DNA from: CBDTTW01 sp965363675
GTDB taxonomy: Bacteria > Bacteroidota > Rhodothermia > Rhodothermales > DASSAV01
Length of the DNA: 37,164 nucleotides
Direction: 5' to 3'
Assembly: GCA_965363675.1 (NCBI GenBank)
Contig: CBDTTW010000007.1
Coordinates: 1 to 37,164 of the forward strand
Part shown: one piece after another, positions 1 to 8,994 of the stretch
Layout: the number at the start of each line of letters is the position of its first letter
Numbering within the stretch: position 1 is the stretch's first letter
Made by a program: the position numbers and the translations under genes
The notes under the pieces: generated by a model
What the model was told of the DNA's origin: nothing
The model's input: only the letters and a program-made list of their open reading frames with translations
Database searches by the model: none

Positions 1-953
1 AGGGAGGCCGCCGTCACGTCCTGGCCCGCCTCGCGCCACTCGCGTTCGCACTCCTGGAGCACCCACAGCCCGTTGATGTTCTTGAGCAGCCGGATCGTGC
101 CGTCCAGGCCCGCCTCGTTGGTGAAGCCCGCCTCGCGCGCCGCCGCCGATACGAGCGGCTGCGCCCGCTCGGCGCCCAGGAGCGACCAGGTGCCGCAGCT
201 CAGGTAGGCCCACGGCGCCCCCGGCGCGGCCGGGACGGCCGCCACCGCCGCCGCCGTGTCGTGCGAGAGGCCCGCTACGACGGCCGCCCCTGTCGGCGTG
301 CGGCCGATGACCGTGCCCGGAGCGACCACGGGCGGCCAAGCCGCCGGGTCGATGCCCAAGCGCTGCATCAGCGCGGCGTCCCAGTCTCCGGTGTGCACGT
401 CCAGCAGTTGCGTAGTGCTTGCCAGGCTGCGCTCAGCGACGACGCGCCCGCCCAGCAGCATGTTCGCGTAGTCGGCCATCATCACGCGCGTACGCGTGGC
501 GCGCACGCGCTCGGGCTCGAAGGCCAGATCCGCCAGCACCTGATAAAGCGTGTTGAACTCCATGAACTGGATGCCCGTGGCCGCGTAAATGGCCTCGCGC
601 GGCGCCGCCTCGAAGGCGCGCGCCATGAAGCCGGCCACGCGCGGGTCGCGGTAGCACCACGCGTCGCGCAGCGGCGCGCCGTCGGCGCCGAGGGGCGCGT
701 AGTCTACCCCCCACGAGTCGGCCGAGACGCTCGCCAGGTCGGGCGCGTGGGCCAGGGCCGCCGCCATGCCCGCCTCGATCTCGCCCCGCAGGGCCGCCAG
801 GTCCCAGTACAGGCGCCCCTCCTCCTCGCGCAGCGGCGTCGTGAAGCGGTGCACCTCTTCGAGGGCCAGCCGCGCGCCGTCGAGCCGGCCGAGGATGGCG
901 CGCCCGCTGGAAGCGCCGAGGTCGAAAGCCAGATGCGTCGTCGGGGCGTTCAT
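1..953 (-). CDS. rhaB: Rhamnulokinase-type FGGY sugar kinase, 3' end cut by the window edge
   Basis: ATP-dependent kinase of the FGGY family, expected to phosphorylate a ketose such as L-rhamnulose (or L-fuculose) at C1 in the cytoplasm. I translated 317 codons from the ATG at 953; the reading frame is still open at base 1, so roughly the last third of a typical 480-residue RhaB is missing. Visible motifs are the phosphate-binding FDLGASSGR at residues 10-18, DSWGVDY at 79-85, LSHDTAAAV at 229-237 (D232 is the likely catalytic base) and SCGTWSLLG soon after, all RhaB-like. The start ATG overlaps the stop of the upstream aldolase gene in an ATGA, so translation is probably coupled. It is the last visible gene of the isomerase-aldolase-kinase operon. 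In Bacteroidota, fuculokinases look similar, so rhamnose versus fucose is not settled. Confidence 0.88.
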   Translation of the reverse strand, partial: MNAPTTHLAFDLGASSGRAILGRLDGARLALEEVHRFTTPLREEEGRLYWDLAALRGEIEAGMAAALAHAPDLASVSADSWGVDYAPLGADGAPLRDAWCYRDPRVAGFMARAFEAAPREAIYAATGIQFMEFNTLYQVLADLAFEPERVRATRTRVMMADYANMLLGGRVVAERSLASTTQLLDVHTGDWDAALMQRLGIDPAAWPPVVAPGTVIGRTPTGAAVVAGLSHDTAAAVAAVPAAPGAPWAYLSCGTWSLLGAERAQPLVSAAAREAGFTNEAGLDGTIRLLKNINGLWVLQECEREWREAGQDVTAAS

Positions 954-1726
954 AGCGAAAGGTGGTGGGTGAGCATGCGCTGCCGGTAGTGCTCGTCGCT
1001 GCGCGAGGCGATGCGGTGCACGTCCACGTCGTCCAGGTAGATCGGGCCGCCGAGGATGCGCGCCTGGATGAAGATCTGCGCGGCCTTCTCGGCCATGGCA
1101 AGCGCGGCCATCACGTCGGCGGGCGTCGCGCCCAGCCCGATGATGCCGTGGTTGCGCAGCAGGATCGTCTTGGGCACGGTTTCGATGCGCCGTATGAAGG
1201 CTTCCACGAGCGAGGCTATCGAGGCCGCGAGCGGCAGCCCGGGGTCCACGTAGGGCACGAGCACCGACTGCGGCCCGCAATAGACCACCTGATCCGGAAA
1301 TAGGCGCCGGATCGCAAAAGCGTCCGCCGAGGTCGAGCACAGCAGCGCGTTGACGCGCGTCGCGTGCACATGCCCTACGTAATGCACGCCCGGCAGCCCC
1401 AGCAGCCAGGCATGAAACAGCGACTCGACGGAGGGCTTGAGCGCCGCCGCATCCACGCGCGCGGCCATCAGCAGCGCCTCTACGGCGGCGTCGGTCAGCG
1501 CCTCGCCCCCGCCGACGGCCTCCCGCAGCGGCCGCGCGTCGAGTTCCACCAGGTGCTCCGGCCCGAGGGCCGCCATGCGCGCCCCGCTTGCCTTGACGAG
1601 AAAACGGTCGGCGGAGAGCTTCCCGGAGACGTTGCCCTCGCCGAAAATCGCCATGCCGCGCGCATCGCCCAGGTCCTGCCCCAGGGCGACGAGCGCGTCG
1701 CGGACCGTCTGCGGATCGGTGTCCAT
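950..1726 (-). CDS. Class II (zinc) aldolase, rhamnulose/fuculose-1-phosphate aldolase-like
   Basis: A 258-residue member of the class II aldolase/adducin family, expected to split a 6-deoxyketohexose 1-phosphate into dihydroxyacetone phosphate and L-lactaldehyde. Seen in the sequence: GEGNVSGKL at 29-37 (phosphate/substrate loop), KPSVES with E101 as catalytic acid/base, HVH at 119-121 and H193 in RNHG as the zinc ligands. Length lies between E. coli FucA (about 215) and RhaD (about 274). The gene begins four bases after the isomerase stop and ends in an ATGA overlap with the kinase gene, so the three form one operon. A pentulose-phosphate epimerase is the main alternative within the fold, but the kinase and isomerase neighbours favour an aldolase. 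Confidence 0.85.
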   Translation of the reverse strand: MDTDPQTVRDALVALGQDLGDARGMAIFGEGNVSGKLSADRFLVKASGARMAALGPEHLVELDARPLREAVGGGEALTDAAVEALLMAARVDAAALKPSVESLFHAWLLGLPGVHYVGHVHATRVNALLCSTSADAFAIRRLFPDQVVYCGPQSVLVPYVDPGLPLAASIASLVEAFIRRIETVPKTILLRNHGIIGLGATPADVMAALAMAEKAAQIFIQARILGGPIYLDDVDVHRIASRSDEHYRQRMLTHHLSL

Positions 1727-1730
1727 GGGG

Positions 1731-3332
1731 TCAGAGGCCGGTTTCGGTTCCGCAGATGAACGTTTCGAGGCCCATGCCCTGGAACGCGGCCGCCTTGGCC
1801 GCCAGCGCCCGCTGCGCCCCCTCGGCGTCGGGGCAGTAAGCGACCTGGATGTGGTTGGCCTTATGGCGCGCCATCATCTGGTCGCGGCTGACGCCGTAGA
1901 GCACCGCGTGCATGATCGGCCACTGCGGCGTGGTGAGCCGCCAGCGCCGCTCGGTTTCCTCGGTGGGCAGGCTCACGATCTGCGCGCGCCCGAGGTCGGC
2001 CATGAGCCGCCCTTCGGCCACGTACACGCGGCTCCAGACGATCTCCCCCGGCTTGCTCACGCCCTTGACCGTGCCGCCGCCCAGCCGGAAGTACATCGGC
2101 GGCTGCCGCTCGCTCACGGCGCCCGCGTAGCCGCCTGCGAAGTGCTGCGGCGGCGCGGCCCCGGAAATCTCGAAGACCCACACGAAGGCGCCCTCGTACG
2201 CCTCGCCCCAGCGCAGGTCATGCAGCGTCGTCTCCGGCTCGAAGCCGAGCGCGCGCCAGACCAGGTGCGTCACGAGCGCGTCGAGGCCGGCGCACTCGTC
2301 CACCTCGTTGAAGTGCGGCAGCGCCGCGCCGGGGTACAGATCCCGCGAGCCGTCGCGGGCGCGCACGGGCGGGCGCTCGGTGTTGTTGAGCAACCCTTCG
2401 GCCAGGTCGGAAGCGGGCAGCAAATCCTTCAGGCCCTGCTGGTACTGAATGCCGATGGCATGGCACCCGAAGTCGTCGGCGAGGCGGAGGGCCGCGATGT
2501 ACATCTTCAGTTGCAGCAGCGCCTGGCTGCGCGTCAGCGCGGTCTCCTCGTCGTCGCCCCACTGGAACCGCATCCCGCGCTGCTCCAGCCACGCCAGGCA
2601 CTGCTCCGCCTCGGCGTCGGCGACTTGCATCGTCTCGTAGTACAGGCTGCTCTGGCTCAGGCGCTCCTTGAACACCCCCGTCGGGTGCAGCAGGTGGTCC
2701 GGGAGGATGGCGTTGTACATGCCCATGCACCCCTCGTCGAACACGCCCATGATGGCCTTGTCGCGGCGCAGCACCTCGGCCACCGAGGCCCCGATGCGCG
2801 CCGGCGCCTCGGGCAGGCGCAGCCTGGCCAGGGGCCGGGCGTGCTGCGTATCGTGCTGCACGCGCCCGTCGGCCAGCCAGGCATGCAAACCGTTCAGGAA
2901 ATACGCATCCGTGAAGTCCTCGCTCCACAGGGTGCTGTAGGCCACCCCGGCCTTTGTCAGCGAGCCGTTCATGTTGAGCATCCCCACCAGCCCGGGCCAC
3001 GTGCCGCTCCAGTTGGCGACCGTCAGGATCGGCGCGCGGTGCGTCGAGAGGCCCGGCAGCACATGGTGCGAGTACTGCCACGCCGCAAACGCCACGATGA
3101 GCGGCTGGTCGGGGTCGATGCTCCGGAACACCTCGCGGCCCATCTTCTGGCTGTCGATGAAGCCGTGCCCTTTGGCCGGGTCGTAGGCGGGCAGGCGCTC
3201 GACCGTCCACCCCTCCGCCTCGACGGCGCGCCTGAGCGCGCCTTCCATGCGCTCCTGCTCCGGCCAGCATACCTGGTTGGCCGAGAGGCGCAAATCGCCG
3301 CTGGCAATGAGGGTGACTTTTTTCTCGCCCAT
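1731..3332 (-). CDS. L-fucose/arabinose isomerase-like protein (COG2407 type)
   Basis: A 533-residue cytoplasmic protein resembling the large fucose/arabinose isomerase fold, expected to interconvert an aldose and a ketose with a divalent metal. Recognisable stretches are ANWSGTWPGLVGMLN around residues 95-110 and VFDEGCMGMYNAI near 185-197, which is acidic and probably carries a metal ligand. I chose the ATG at 3332; the frame stays open further upstream, but that extension would run through the terminator and the neighbouring uxaE gene. It heads an operon with the aldolase and kinase, which makes it the isomerase of that pathway. It is not the classical RhaA rhamnose isomerase. The sugar could be L-rhamnose, L-fucose or a related deoxy sugar. 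Confidence 0.78.
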   Translation of the reverse strand: MGEKKVTLIASGDLRLSANQVCWPEQERMEGALRRAVEAEGWTVERLPAYDPAKGHGFIDSQKMGREVFRSIDPDQPLIVAFAAWQYSHHVLPGLSTHRAPILTVANWSGTWPGLVGMLNMNGSLTKAGVAYSTLWSEDFTDAYFLNGLHAWLADGRVQHDTQHARPLARLRLPEAPARIGASVAEVLRRDKAIMGVFDEGCMGMYNAILPDHLLHPTGVFKERLSQSSLYYETMQVADAEAEQCLAWLEQRGMRFQWGDDEETALTRSQALLQLKMYIAALRLADDFGCHAIGIQYQQGLKDLLPASDLAEGLLNNTERPPVRARDGSRDLYPGAALPHFNEVDECAGLDALVTHLVWRALGFEPETTLHDLRWGEAYEGAFVWVFEISGAAPPQHFAGGYAGAVSERQPPMYFRLGGGTVKGVSKPGEIVWSRVYVAEGRLMADLGRAQIVSLPTEETERRWRLTTPQWPIMHAVLYGVSRDQMMARHKANHIQVAYCPDAEGAQRALAAKAAAFQGMGLETFICGTETGL

Positions 3333-3341
3333 ACGGGGGTT

Positions 3342-3355
3342 CGGAAGCGGTTCGA
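3342..3355. promoter_or_regulatory. LacI-type operator-like site before the isomerase operon
   Basis: CGGAAGCGGTTCGA matches the general LacI/GalR operator pattern TGNAANCGNTTNCA at 8 of the 10 fixed positions. It lies only 10 bases upstream of the isomerase ATG, just after the uxaE terminator, where a bound repressor would block the operon. The match could be chance in GC-rich DNA. Confidence 0.3.
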
Positions 3356-3361
3356 GGGTGC

Positions 3362-3405
3362 AAAAAAGTAAGGCGGGCTCTGCCCTTTTCAAAGCACAGC
3401 CCGCC
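3362..3405 (-). terminator. Rho-independent terminator after uxaE
   Basis: On the minus strand an 8-bp stem (3398-3405 with 3372-3379, partly extendable inward) is followed by TAC and six T. It lies 26 bases past the uxaE stop and separates the hexuronate block from the deoxyhexose operon. Confidence 0.75.
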
Positions 3406-3430
3406 CGGACTTGCGGCGCGGTTCGGAAGC

Positions 3431-4978
3431 TTACGCCAACCCGTCGAACGGCGCCAGGTGGCGGTCGAAGTGCCGTTCGAGCGCCCGGTAGTGCGCTTCC
3501 TCGTCGGCCTGGAGCGCCGCGAGCAGGCGGTCGCGGAAGCGATAGCCGCCGTCCGCCGTGCGCGCCGTCAGCGCCGAGCCGAACGTGACATGGAGGAGCT
3601 GGCGCGTGTCGAACTGGTCGAGCGTAGCCGGCAAATCCGCGTCCGCCGTGGCGTCGGGGTGGGCCGCCTTCGCCGGGTCTGCCGAGACGTGGTAGGTGGC
3701 TTTGTCGGTCTCGTAGCGCTCGTGGGCAAAGGCCAGCACCTCGCGGTAGAGGCCCGGGGCGATCTCCGAGACGGCTCGCAAGGCTTCCAGATACGACGTG
3801 CCCGCCGTTTTCAGGTGGAACAGATCGGGGGCGTGGCGGGCGAAAAGCCCGTAGATGCTGAACTTGTCCGATCCCGAGTGCAGGCTGAGCTTGTACGGCC
3901 CGAGCGCGCGCGCAATGGCGACGTGCCGCTGCAAGTCGCGCTCGAAGGCGTCGGCGTCGCCGATGAAGTCCACGCCCTTCTCCATGCGCCCGGCGAAGCG
4001 CGGCGCCAGGCTCACGCAGGGGACGCCCAGCCGCCGCAGCTCCGCCGCGACGAAGTAGTGCTCCTGCACCGACGTAGGCGTTTCCGTCTCGTCCACCGAC
4101 ATTTCCAGGTCGAACGGCTCGGCTTTCTTGATCGCCAGCAGATGCCGGTGCATGCGCGCCGTATGCGCCACCGCCGCCGCGTACTTGACGGCCGCCCGCG
4201 CGAGCGCCTCCGGCGTGAACGTCACCTCGAAGTCGCCCACGGGGAACGAGGGCCCGACGTACGCCGCCTTCATGGCCTCGGGCGTCGTCTCCAGGTCGTC
4301 CCACGGCAACGCTTCCAGCTTGGCTTCCAGGGCCGCCGGGGCGTCGGCGTCGGCGTCGTTATCGACGTAGGCGCTCGGGTCTATCGTGAAGAACGTGAAG
4401 CCCGCCTCGGCGCAGCGCTCGATGTCCTCGAACGTCTTGAGGTGGTCGGCGTCGGCGCCGAAGCCGGAGCGCCAGCCTGCCTGCAACACGCCCCACGAAG
4501 CCGCGTCCATCACCTCGTCCGGGGTGCGCTCGGTGCGCGTCATCTCGCGGATGCTTTGCTGCGCCAGAATGGGCGCAAACGGGTGCTTGCAGACCGACCG
4601 CAGGTGGCCCGGCGTCGCCAGGCCGAGGCGGTCGCCGAGGCCCGCGCTGCGCCGCAACCCCAGCGCCGCCGGAGCCGTCCAGGGCAGCGCCGCCCGCAGC
4701 GCCGCCGCGTTGGCATGGCTGAGCGGGCACCGCTGAAGCACCCACCGTCGCCCGCCGATCTCCAGCGGCACGGCCGCGCCCTCGAAGGCCGCCGCCCCCG
4801 CCTCCGAGACGACGCCCAGGAACTTGCCGGCGCCGCGCCCGGCCATGAACAACACCGCGTCGCCGGCCAGGCTCACCGACGAGGGGTACACGTCGGGAAC
4901 GGCGGCGGCCACCGCTTCGGCCCACTGCGCTTCTTCCGGCGCCGCGGGCGCGTCTTCTACTACCATTTTATCCTGCAT
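3431..4978 (-). CDS. uxaE: Tagaturonate epimerase family protein (UxaE)
   Basis: A 515-residue protein of the UxaE family, whose Thermotoga member interconverts D-tagaturonate and D-fructuronate at C3/C4. This links galacturonate to the fructuronate/mannonate branch in bacteria that lack tagaturonate reductase. The family signature is clear: GLGDRLGLATPGHLR at 113-127, AQQSIREMTRT near 139-149, GWRSGFGADADHLKT at 168-182 and LSLHSGSDKFSIYG in the C-terminal half. The ATG at 4978 is chosen because the open frame upstream would run into the SDR gene; an internal ATG at 4966 is a weaker option. It follows the SDR gene by 38 bases and ends at a strong terminator. Function is inferred from family motifs and from the SDR and KDPG aldolase next to it. 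Confidence 0.85.
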   Translation of the reverse strand: MQDKMVVEDAPAAPEEAQWAEAVAAAVPDVYPSSVSLAGDAVLFMAGRGAGKFLGVVSEAGAAAFEGAAVPLEIGGRRWVLQRCPLSHANAAALRAALPWTAPAALGLRRSAGLGDRLGLATPGHLRSVCKHPFAPILAQQSIREMTRTERTPDEVMDAASWGVLQAGWRSGFGADADHLKTFEDIERCAEAGFTFFTIDPSAYVDNDADADAPAALEAKLEALPWDDLETTPEAMKAAYVGPSFPVGDFEVTFTPEALARAAVKYAAAVAHTARMHRHLLAIKKAEPFDLEMSVDETETPTSVQEHYFVAAELRRLGVPCVSLAPRFAGRMEKGVDFIGDADAFERDLQRHVAIARALGPYKLSLHSGSDKFSIYGLFARHAPDLFHLKTAGTSYLEALRAVSEIAPGLYREVLAFAHERYETDKATYHVSADPAKAAHPDATADADLPATLDQFDTRQLLHVTFGSALTARTADGGYRFRDRLLAALQADEEAHYRALERHFDRHLAPFDGLA

Positions 4979-5016
4979 GGCTGCTTCTCTTGCTGATGCG
5001 GTTGAATATGCGGCCT

Positions 5017-5841
5017 CTAGACGCCGCTGAACGCCGAAAATCCTCCGTCGATGGGCACTACGACGCCGGTAACGAACTTCGAGGCGTCCGAGGCCAGCCA
5101 CAGGATCGTGCCCAGCAGCTCCTCAGCCTCGCCGAAGCGGCCCATCGGCGTGTGCGCGATAATCGTCTTGCTGCGCTCGGTCAGGCTGCCGTCTTCGTTC
5201 AGCAGCAAGCTGCGGTTCTGCTCGCCGATGAAAAAGCCGGGGGCAATGGCGTTGACGCGCATGCCCGCCCCGAACTTCAGCGCCAGCTCGGTCGCCATCC
5301 ACCGGGTGAAGTTGTCCACGGCCGCCTTGGCCGCCGAATACCCCACCACGCGGGTCACGGTGCGCAGCGCCGTCATCGAGGAAATGTTGATGATGACGCC
5401 CCGCCCCCCGGCGGCCATGGCTTCGCCGAAGACCTGCGACGGCAGCACCGTCCCGAGCAGGTTCAGGTCGAACACCTGCCGGAAGGCGTCGAGGGGCAAA
5501 TCGAAGATCGTGTTGTCCAGCCCGAGCGTAGCCCCGGCTACGTTGCCGCCGGCGGCGTTGATCAGGATGTCGATGGGGCCGTACTGCCCCGTAACCAGCT
5601 CCCGGACGCCCTGGAGCTGCGCTTTGTCCAGCACGCTGCCCCCCGCCGAGATCGCCTCGCCTCCGGCCTCGCGGATGGCGGCGGCCATGGCCTCGGCGCG
5701 GTCGGCGTGCAAGTCGAGGATGCAGATCTTCGCGCCGCAGTGCGCCAGGCCGCGCGCCATGAGCCCGCCCAGCGCCCCGGCTCCGCCCGTGACGACGACG
5801 ACTTTGCCCCGGACGCTGAAAAGTGTATCGAGAAAGTCCAT
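5017..5841 (-). CDS. uxuB: SDR-family D-fructuronate/D-mannonate oxidoreductase (UxuB type)
   Basis: A 274-residue classical short-chain dehydrogenase, expected to reduce D-fructuronate to D-mannonate with NAD(P)H in the cytoplasm. Visible are the Rossmann motif TGGAGALG at 18-25, NAAG at 95-98, the catalytic Ser at 154/155, and YSAAK with Tyr168 and Lys172. The segment FFIGEQNRSLL at 203-213 and the ending IDGGFSAFSGV resemble the SDR-type UxuB (YjmF) of Bacillus rather than the unrelated long-chain UxuB of E. coli. It sits between KDPG aldolase and uxaE. If the substrate assignment is wrong, a gluconate 5-dehydrogenase-like or KduD-like role is the main alternative. Confidence 0.8.
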   Translation of the reverse strand: MDFLDTLFSVRGKVVVVTGGAGALGGLMARGLAHCGAKICILDLHADRAEAMAAAIREAGGEAISAGGSVLDKAQLQGVRELVTGQYGPIDILINAAGGNVAGATLGLDNTIFDLPLDAFRQVFDLNLLGTVLPSQVFGEAMAAGGRGVIINISSMTALRTVTRVVGYSAAKAAVDNFTRWMATELALKFGAGMRVNAIAPGFFIGEQNRSLLLNEDGSLTERSKTIIAHTPMGRFGEAEELLGTILWLASDASKFVTGVVVPIDGGFSAFSGV

Positions 5842-5938
5842 AGGTCTACTAAAAGAAAGTTACCGGTTAAGATGGTACGCCCGGCGGCGCGGCAAAGCAA
5901 CTACTTTTTTGCGCTTCCGCGCGTTTTTCGCGCGTAGG

Positions 5939-6604
5939 CTAGGCGCGCGCCGCGGCGATGCTTTCCATGAGCCGGCGCGCGTTCTCGGTCAGCGCCTCGA
6001 AGCGTCCTTCCTCGATGGCCTTCGCGTCGAGCAACGCCCCGCCCACGCCTACGGCGCATGCGCCTGCCCGAATCCAGTCCCCCGCGTTCGCAGGCGTGAC
6101 GCCCCCGGTCGGCATCAGCCGCAGATGCGGCATGGGGGCTTTGATGCCCTTGATGAAGGCCATGCCCAGCACGTCGGCGGGGAACACCTTCACGATGTCG
6201 GCGCCGTACTCCTGCGCCGTGAGCGCCTCGGTGGGCGTAAACGCGCCCGGCATGGCCGGGCAGCCCTGCGCGTGCGCCGCGTCGATGACCTCCGGCTTGA
6301 ACACGGGGCTCACGACGTAGCGCGCCCCCGCCCCGATGGCTTGCCGGGCCGTCTCGGCCGAGAGCACCGAGCCCACCCCGAGCGTCACGGCGTCGCCCAT
6401 TTCACGCGCCACGTCCTCGATCACGCGCAGCGCGTTCGGCACGGTCATCGTGACCTCGATAGACGTAAGGCCGCCCTCGACGAGCGCCGCCGTCACGGCG
6501 ATGAGCTTGCGGGCGTCGGCCATACGGATGACGGCCACCGCCCCTTCCCGCGTGAGCTTCTGCACCAGGGCCTCACGCTGCCCGACCATCTCCATCGTTT
6601 CCAT
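5939..6604 (-). CDS. eda: 2-dehydro-3-deoxy-phosphogluconate (KDPG/KHG) aldolase
   Basis: A 221-residue class I aldolase that splits KDPG into pyruvate and glyceraldehyde 3-phosphate, the last step of hexuronate breakdown. The motifs are standard: Glu50 in IEVTM, YVVSP at 96-100, PGAFTPTE at 119-126, and the Schiff-base Lys139 in DIVKVFPAD. A glycine-rich phosphate site follows in PTGGV. It is the first gene of the block with the SDR and uxaE, with a 97-base spacer before the SDR gene. The ATG at 6604 gives a slightly long N-terminus; the internal Met codons at residues 4 and 6 are possible alternatives. No KDG kinase is in the window. Confidence 0.92.
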   Translation of the reverse strand: METMEMVGQREALVQKLTREGAVAVIRMADARKLIAVTAALVEGGLTSIEVTMTVPNALRVIEDVAREMGDAVTLGVGSVLSAETARQAIGAGARYVVSPVFKPEVIDAAHAQGCPAMPGAFTPTEALTAQEYGADIVKVFPADVLGMAFIKGIKAPMPHLRLMPTGGVTPANAGDWIRAGACAVGVGGALLDAKAIEEGRFEALTENARRLMESIAAARA

Positions 6605-6660
6605 ATCGTTCGCAGTCAGCGTCCAAGGTATCCGGCGGGCGACATTGCCCGACGTGAGAA

Positions 6661-6710
6661 AGGCCCGCTTCCGGAGCCGCCGCCAAAGCAGCGCAAGCCG
6701 TCGCGGGCCT
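6661..6710 (-). terminator. Probable terminator after the TIM-barrel isomerase gene
   Basis: An 8-bp inverted repeat (6661-6668 with 6703-6710) with a GC-rich inner region is followed on the minus strand by TTTCTC. It lies 28 bases beyond the stop at 6739. The long loop and short T run make it weaker than the others here. Confidence 0.5.
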
Positions 6711-6738
6711 CTCTATCTTCTGCGTGTGAAGACGGCGG

Positions 6739-7740
<1,002 letters not shown>

Positions 7741-7776
7741 GATTACGCTTCAGGTTTTGTCGTTGAAGTAAAGGAA

Positions 7777-7801
7777 GGGGCGGCCCGTCTTCGGCCGCCC
7801 C
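7777..7801 (-). terminator. Terminator-like hairpin after the MFS gene
   Basis: A perfect 9-bp stem (7777-7785 with 7793-7801) with a 7-base loop, followed on the minus strand by TTCCTTTACTT. It lies 20 bases past the MFS stop. The T tract is interrupted, so some read-through into the TIM-barrel gene is likely. Confidence 0.65.
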
Positions 7802-7821
7802 GCATCACACCGGCGCCGGGC

Positions 7822-8994
7822 TTAGCCGACAAAGTTGAGCGCCACGGCCAGCGCCACGAGCACCAGGCACGCCGGGATCAGCAGCCGGAGGCTGCGCTGC
7901 ACCGTAGAGCCGGTGGCCATGTTGCCGATGGCCTTCGGGATGATCGTCGCGCCGAGCAGGCCCACGGCGAAGATGATGCCGAAGGTGCTGCCGTAAACCT
8001 CGGGCGGCACCTTGGAGAACGTCACGCCGACGGTCGTCGGGAAGATCGGGGCGAAGAGCAGGCCGGCGAGAAACGCCATGATCTGCGCCTGGCCGAAGTT
8101 CTTGGCGGCCACCATCGCCAGCAGCACCCCTACCGTGATGGCGGCGACGCCCGCCAGCAGCCACGGCCCGATCCCGACGAGGTTCGGAACGAAGCTGGAG
8201 AGCAGACGACCGATCATCATGGCGATGGCAAAGAGCGTGAGCAGGCGGGCCGCCGTAGCGTCGATGGAGGCTTCGTCGCGCGTGGCCCCTTCCGCCTTGA
8301 CGACTTCCTTGCCGAAGGGAACCAGCCAGTTCGAGAGCGACACTTCAAGGCTAATGTAGCAGAAGAGCAGCAGGGCCGCCACGAGCACGACCGGGTTGGC
8401 GAGCAGGGCAAAGGCTGCGCCGAGCGTGAAGCTGCCCTGCGCCACGGGATAATCCACGGCCAGAACTGCCAGCACCGCGCCCAGGCCCATCAGCACGGCC
8501 AGCGCCGAGACCGAGTTCTCGTAGGTGGTGCGCTTGAAAAGGGTGCTCGTGATCGTCGGGGTCAGGAACATGCCCAGCCCGAAGAAAACGTTGCCGAGGT
8601 TGCTGGCCGCCGCTGCGTCGTTGATGAAGCCCAGGCGCGTGAGCACGCCCGGCGCCATCGTGTTGCCGGCCGTGTTAAGGGCCATGGCCGCCACGCCCAG
8701 CAGTACGCTCGCAATCATGACCGACTGGTAGGTCGTTCCGCGCGCGAGCAGCAGAATCACGAGCGTCACGGCCACGAAGCCCACGATGGCGATGAGCTTG
8801 AACCCGAGCGAATCGAGCAGCACGCCCACCACCAGCGACGAGATCATCGCGGCGAACATGAAGCCCGATACCAGCGATCCGAATTGCGCCGCGTCGATGC
8901 TCAGCCGGGGCATCAGCTTGACGCTGATCGAGCCGAGCAGCGCGAAGCAGGTTCCCAGCCCGAACAGGGCCATAAGACAAACGAGTGTTGCCAT
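7822..8994 (-). CDS. MFS transporter, sugar-type
   Basis: A 390-residue inner-membrane protein with about 12 hydrophobic segments, starting directly in the first helix. The pattern of two six-helix halves joined by a more polar stretch near residues 215-245 fits the major facilitator superfamily. GVLLDSLGFK near 57-66 corresponds to the loop 2-3 signature, and APIFPTTVGVTF in the second half resembles sugar/H+ symporters of the FucP kind. The start at 8994 is supported by AAGGAG nine bases upstream. The downstream TIM-barrel isomerase suggests a sugar or sugar-acid substrate. The substrate is not identifiable; a FucP-like deoxyhexose porter serving the operon at 1-3332 is possible. Confidence 0.82.
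   Translation of the reverse strand: MATLVCLMALFGLGTCFALLGSISVKLMPRLSIDAAQFGSLVSGFMFAAMISSLVVGVLLDSLGFKLIAIVGFVAVTLVILLLARGTTYQSVMIASVLLGVAAMALNTAGNTMAPGVLTRLGFINDAAAASNLGNVFFGLGMFLTPTITSTLFKRTTYENSVSALAVLMGLGAVLAVLAVDYPVAQGSFTLGAAFALLANPVVLVAALLLFCYISLEVSLSNWLVPFGKEVVKAEGATRDEASIDATAARLLTLFAIAMMIGRLLSSFVPNLVGIGPWLLAGVAAITVGVLLAMVAAKNFGQAQIMAFLAGLLFAPIFPTTVGVTFSKVPPEVYGSTFGIIFAVGLLGATIIPKAIGNMATGSTVQRSLRLLIPACLVLVALAVALNFVG

Noticed and set aside
1437..3371. A 644-codon plus-strand open frame opposite the isomerase and aldolase genes
   Set aside because: Lacks any family motif, whereas the minus strand encodes clear enzymes in an operon.
3333..4304. A long N-terminal extension of the isomerase, open frame to 4304
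   Set aside because: The extension runs through the uxaE terminator and uxaE itself in another frame and reads as low-complexity sequence; the ATG at 3332 gives the normal family start.
5885..5940. Inverted repeat CGCGCG-TTTTT-CGCGCG between eda and the SDR gene as a terminator
   Set aside because: On the minus strand the hairpin is followed by A-rich, not T-rich, sequence, so it does not fit a rho-independent terminator for eda.
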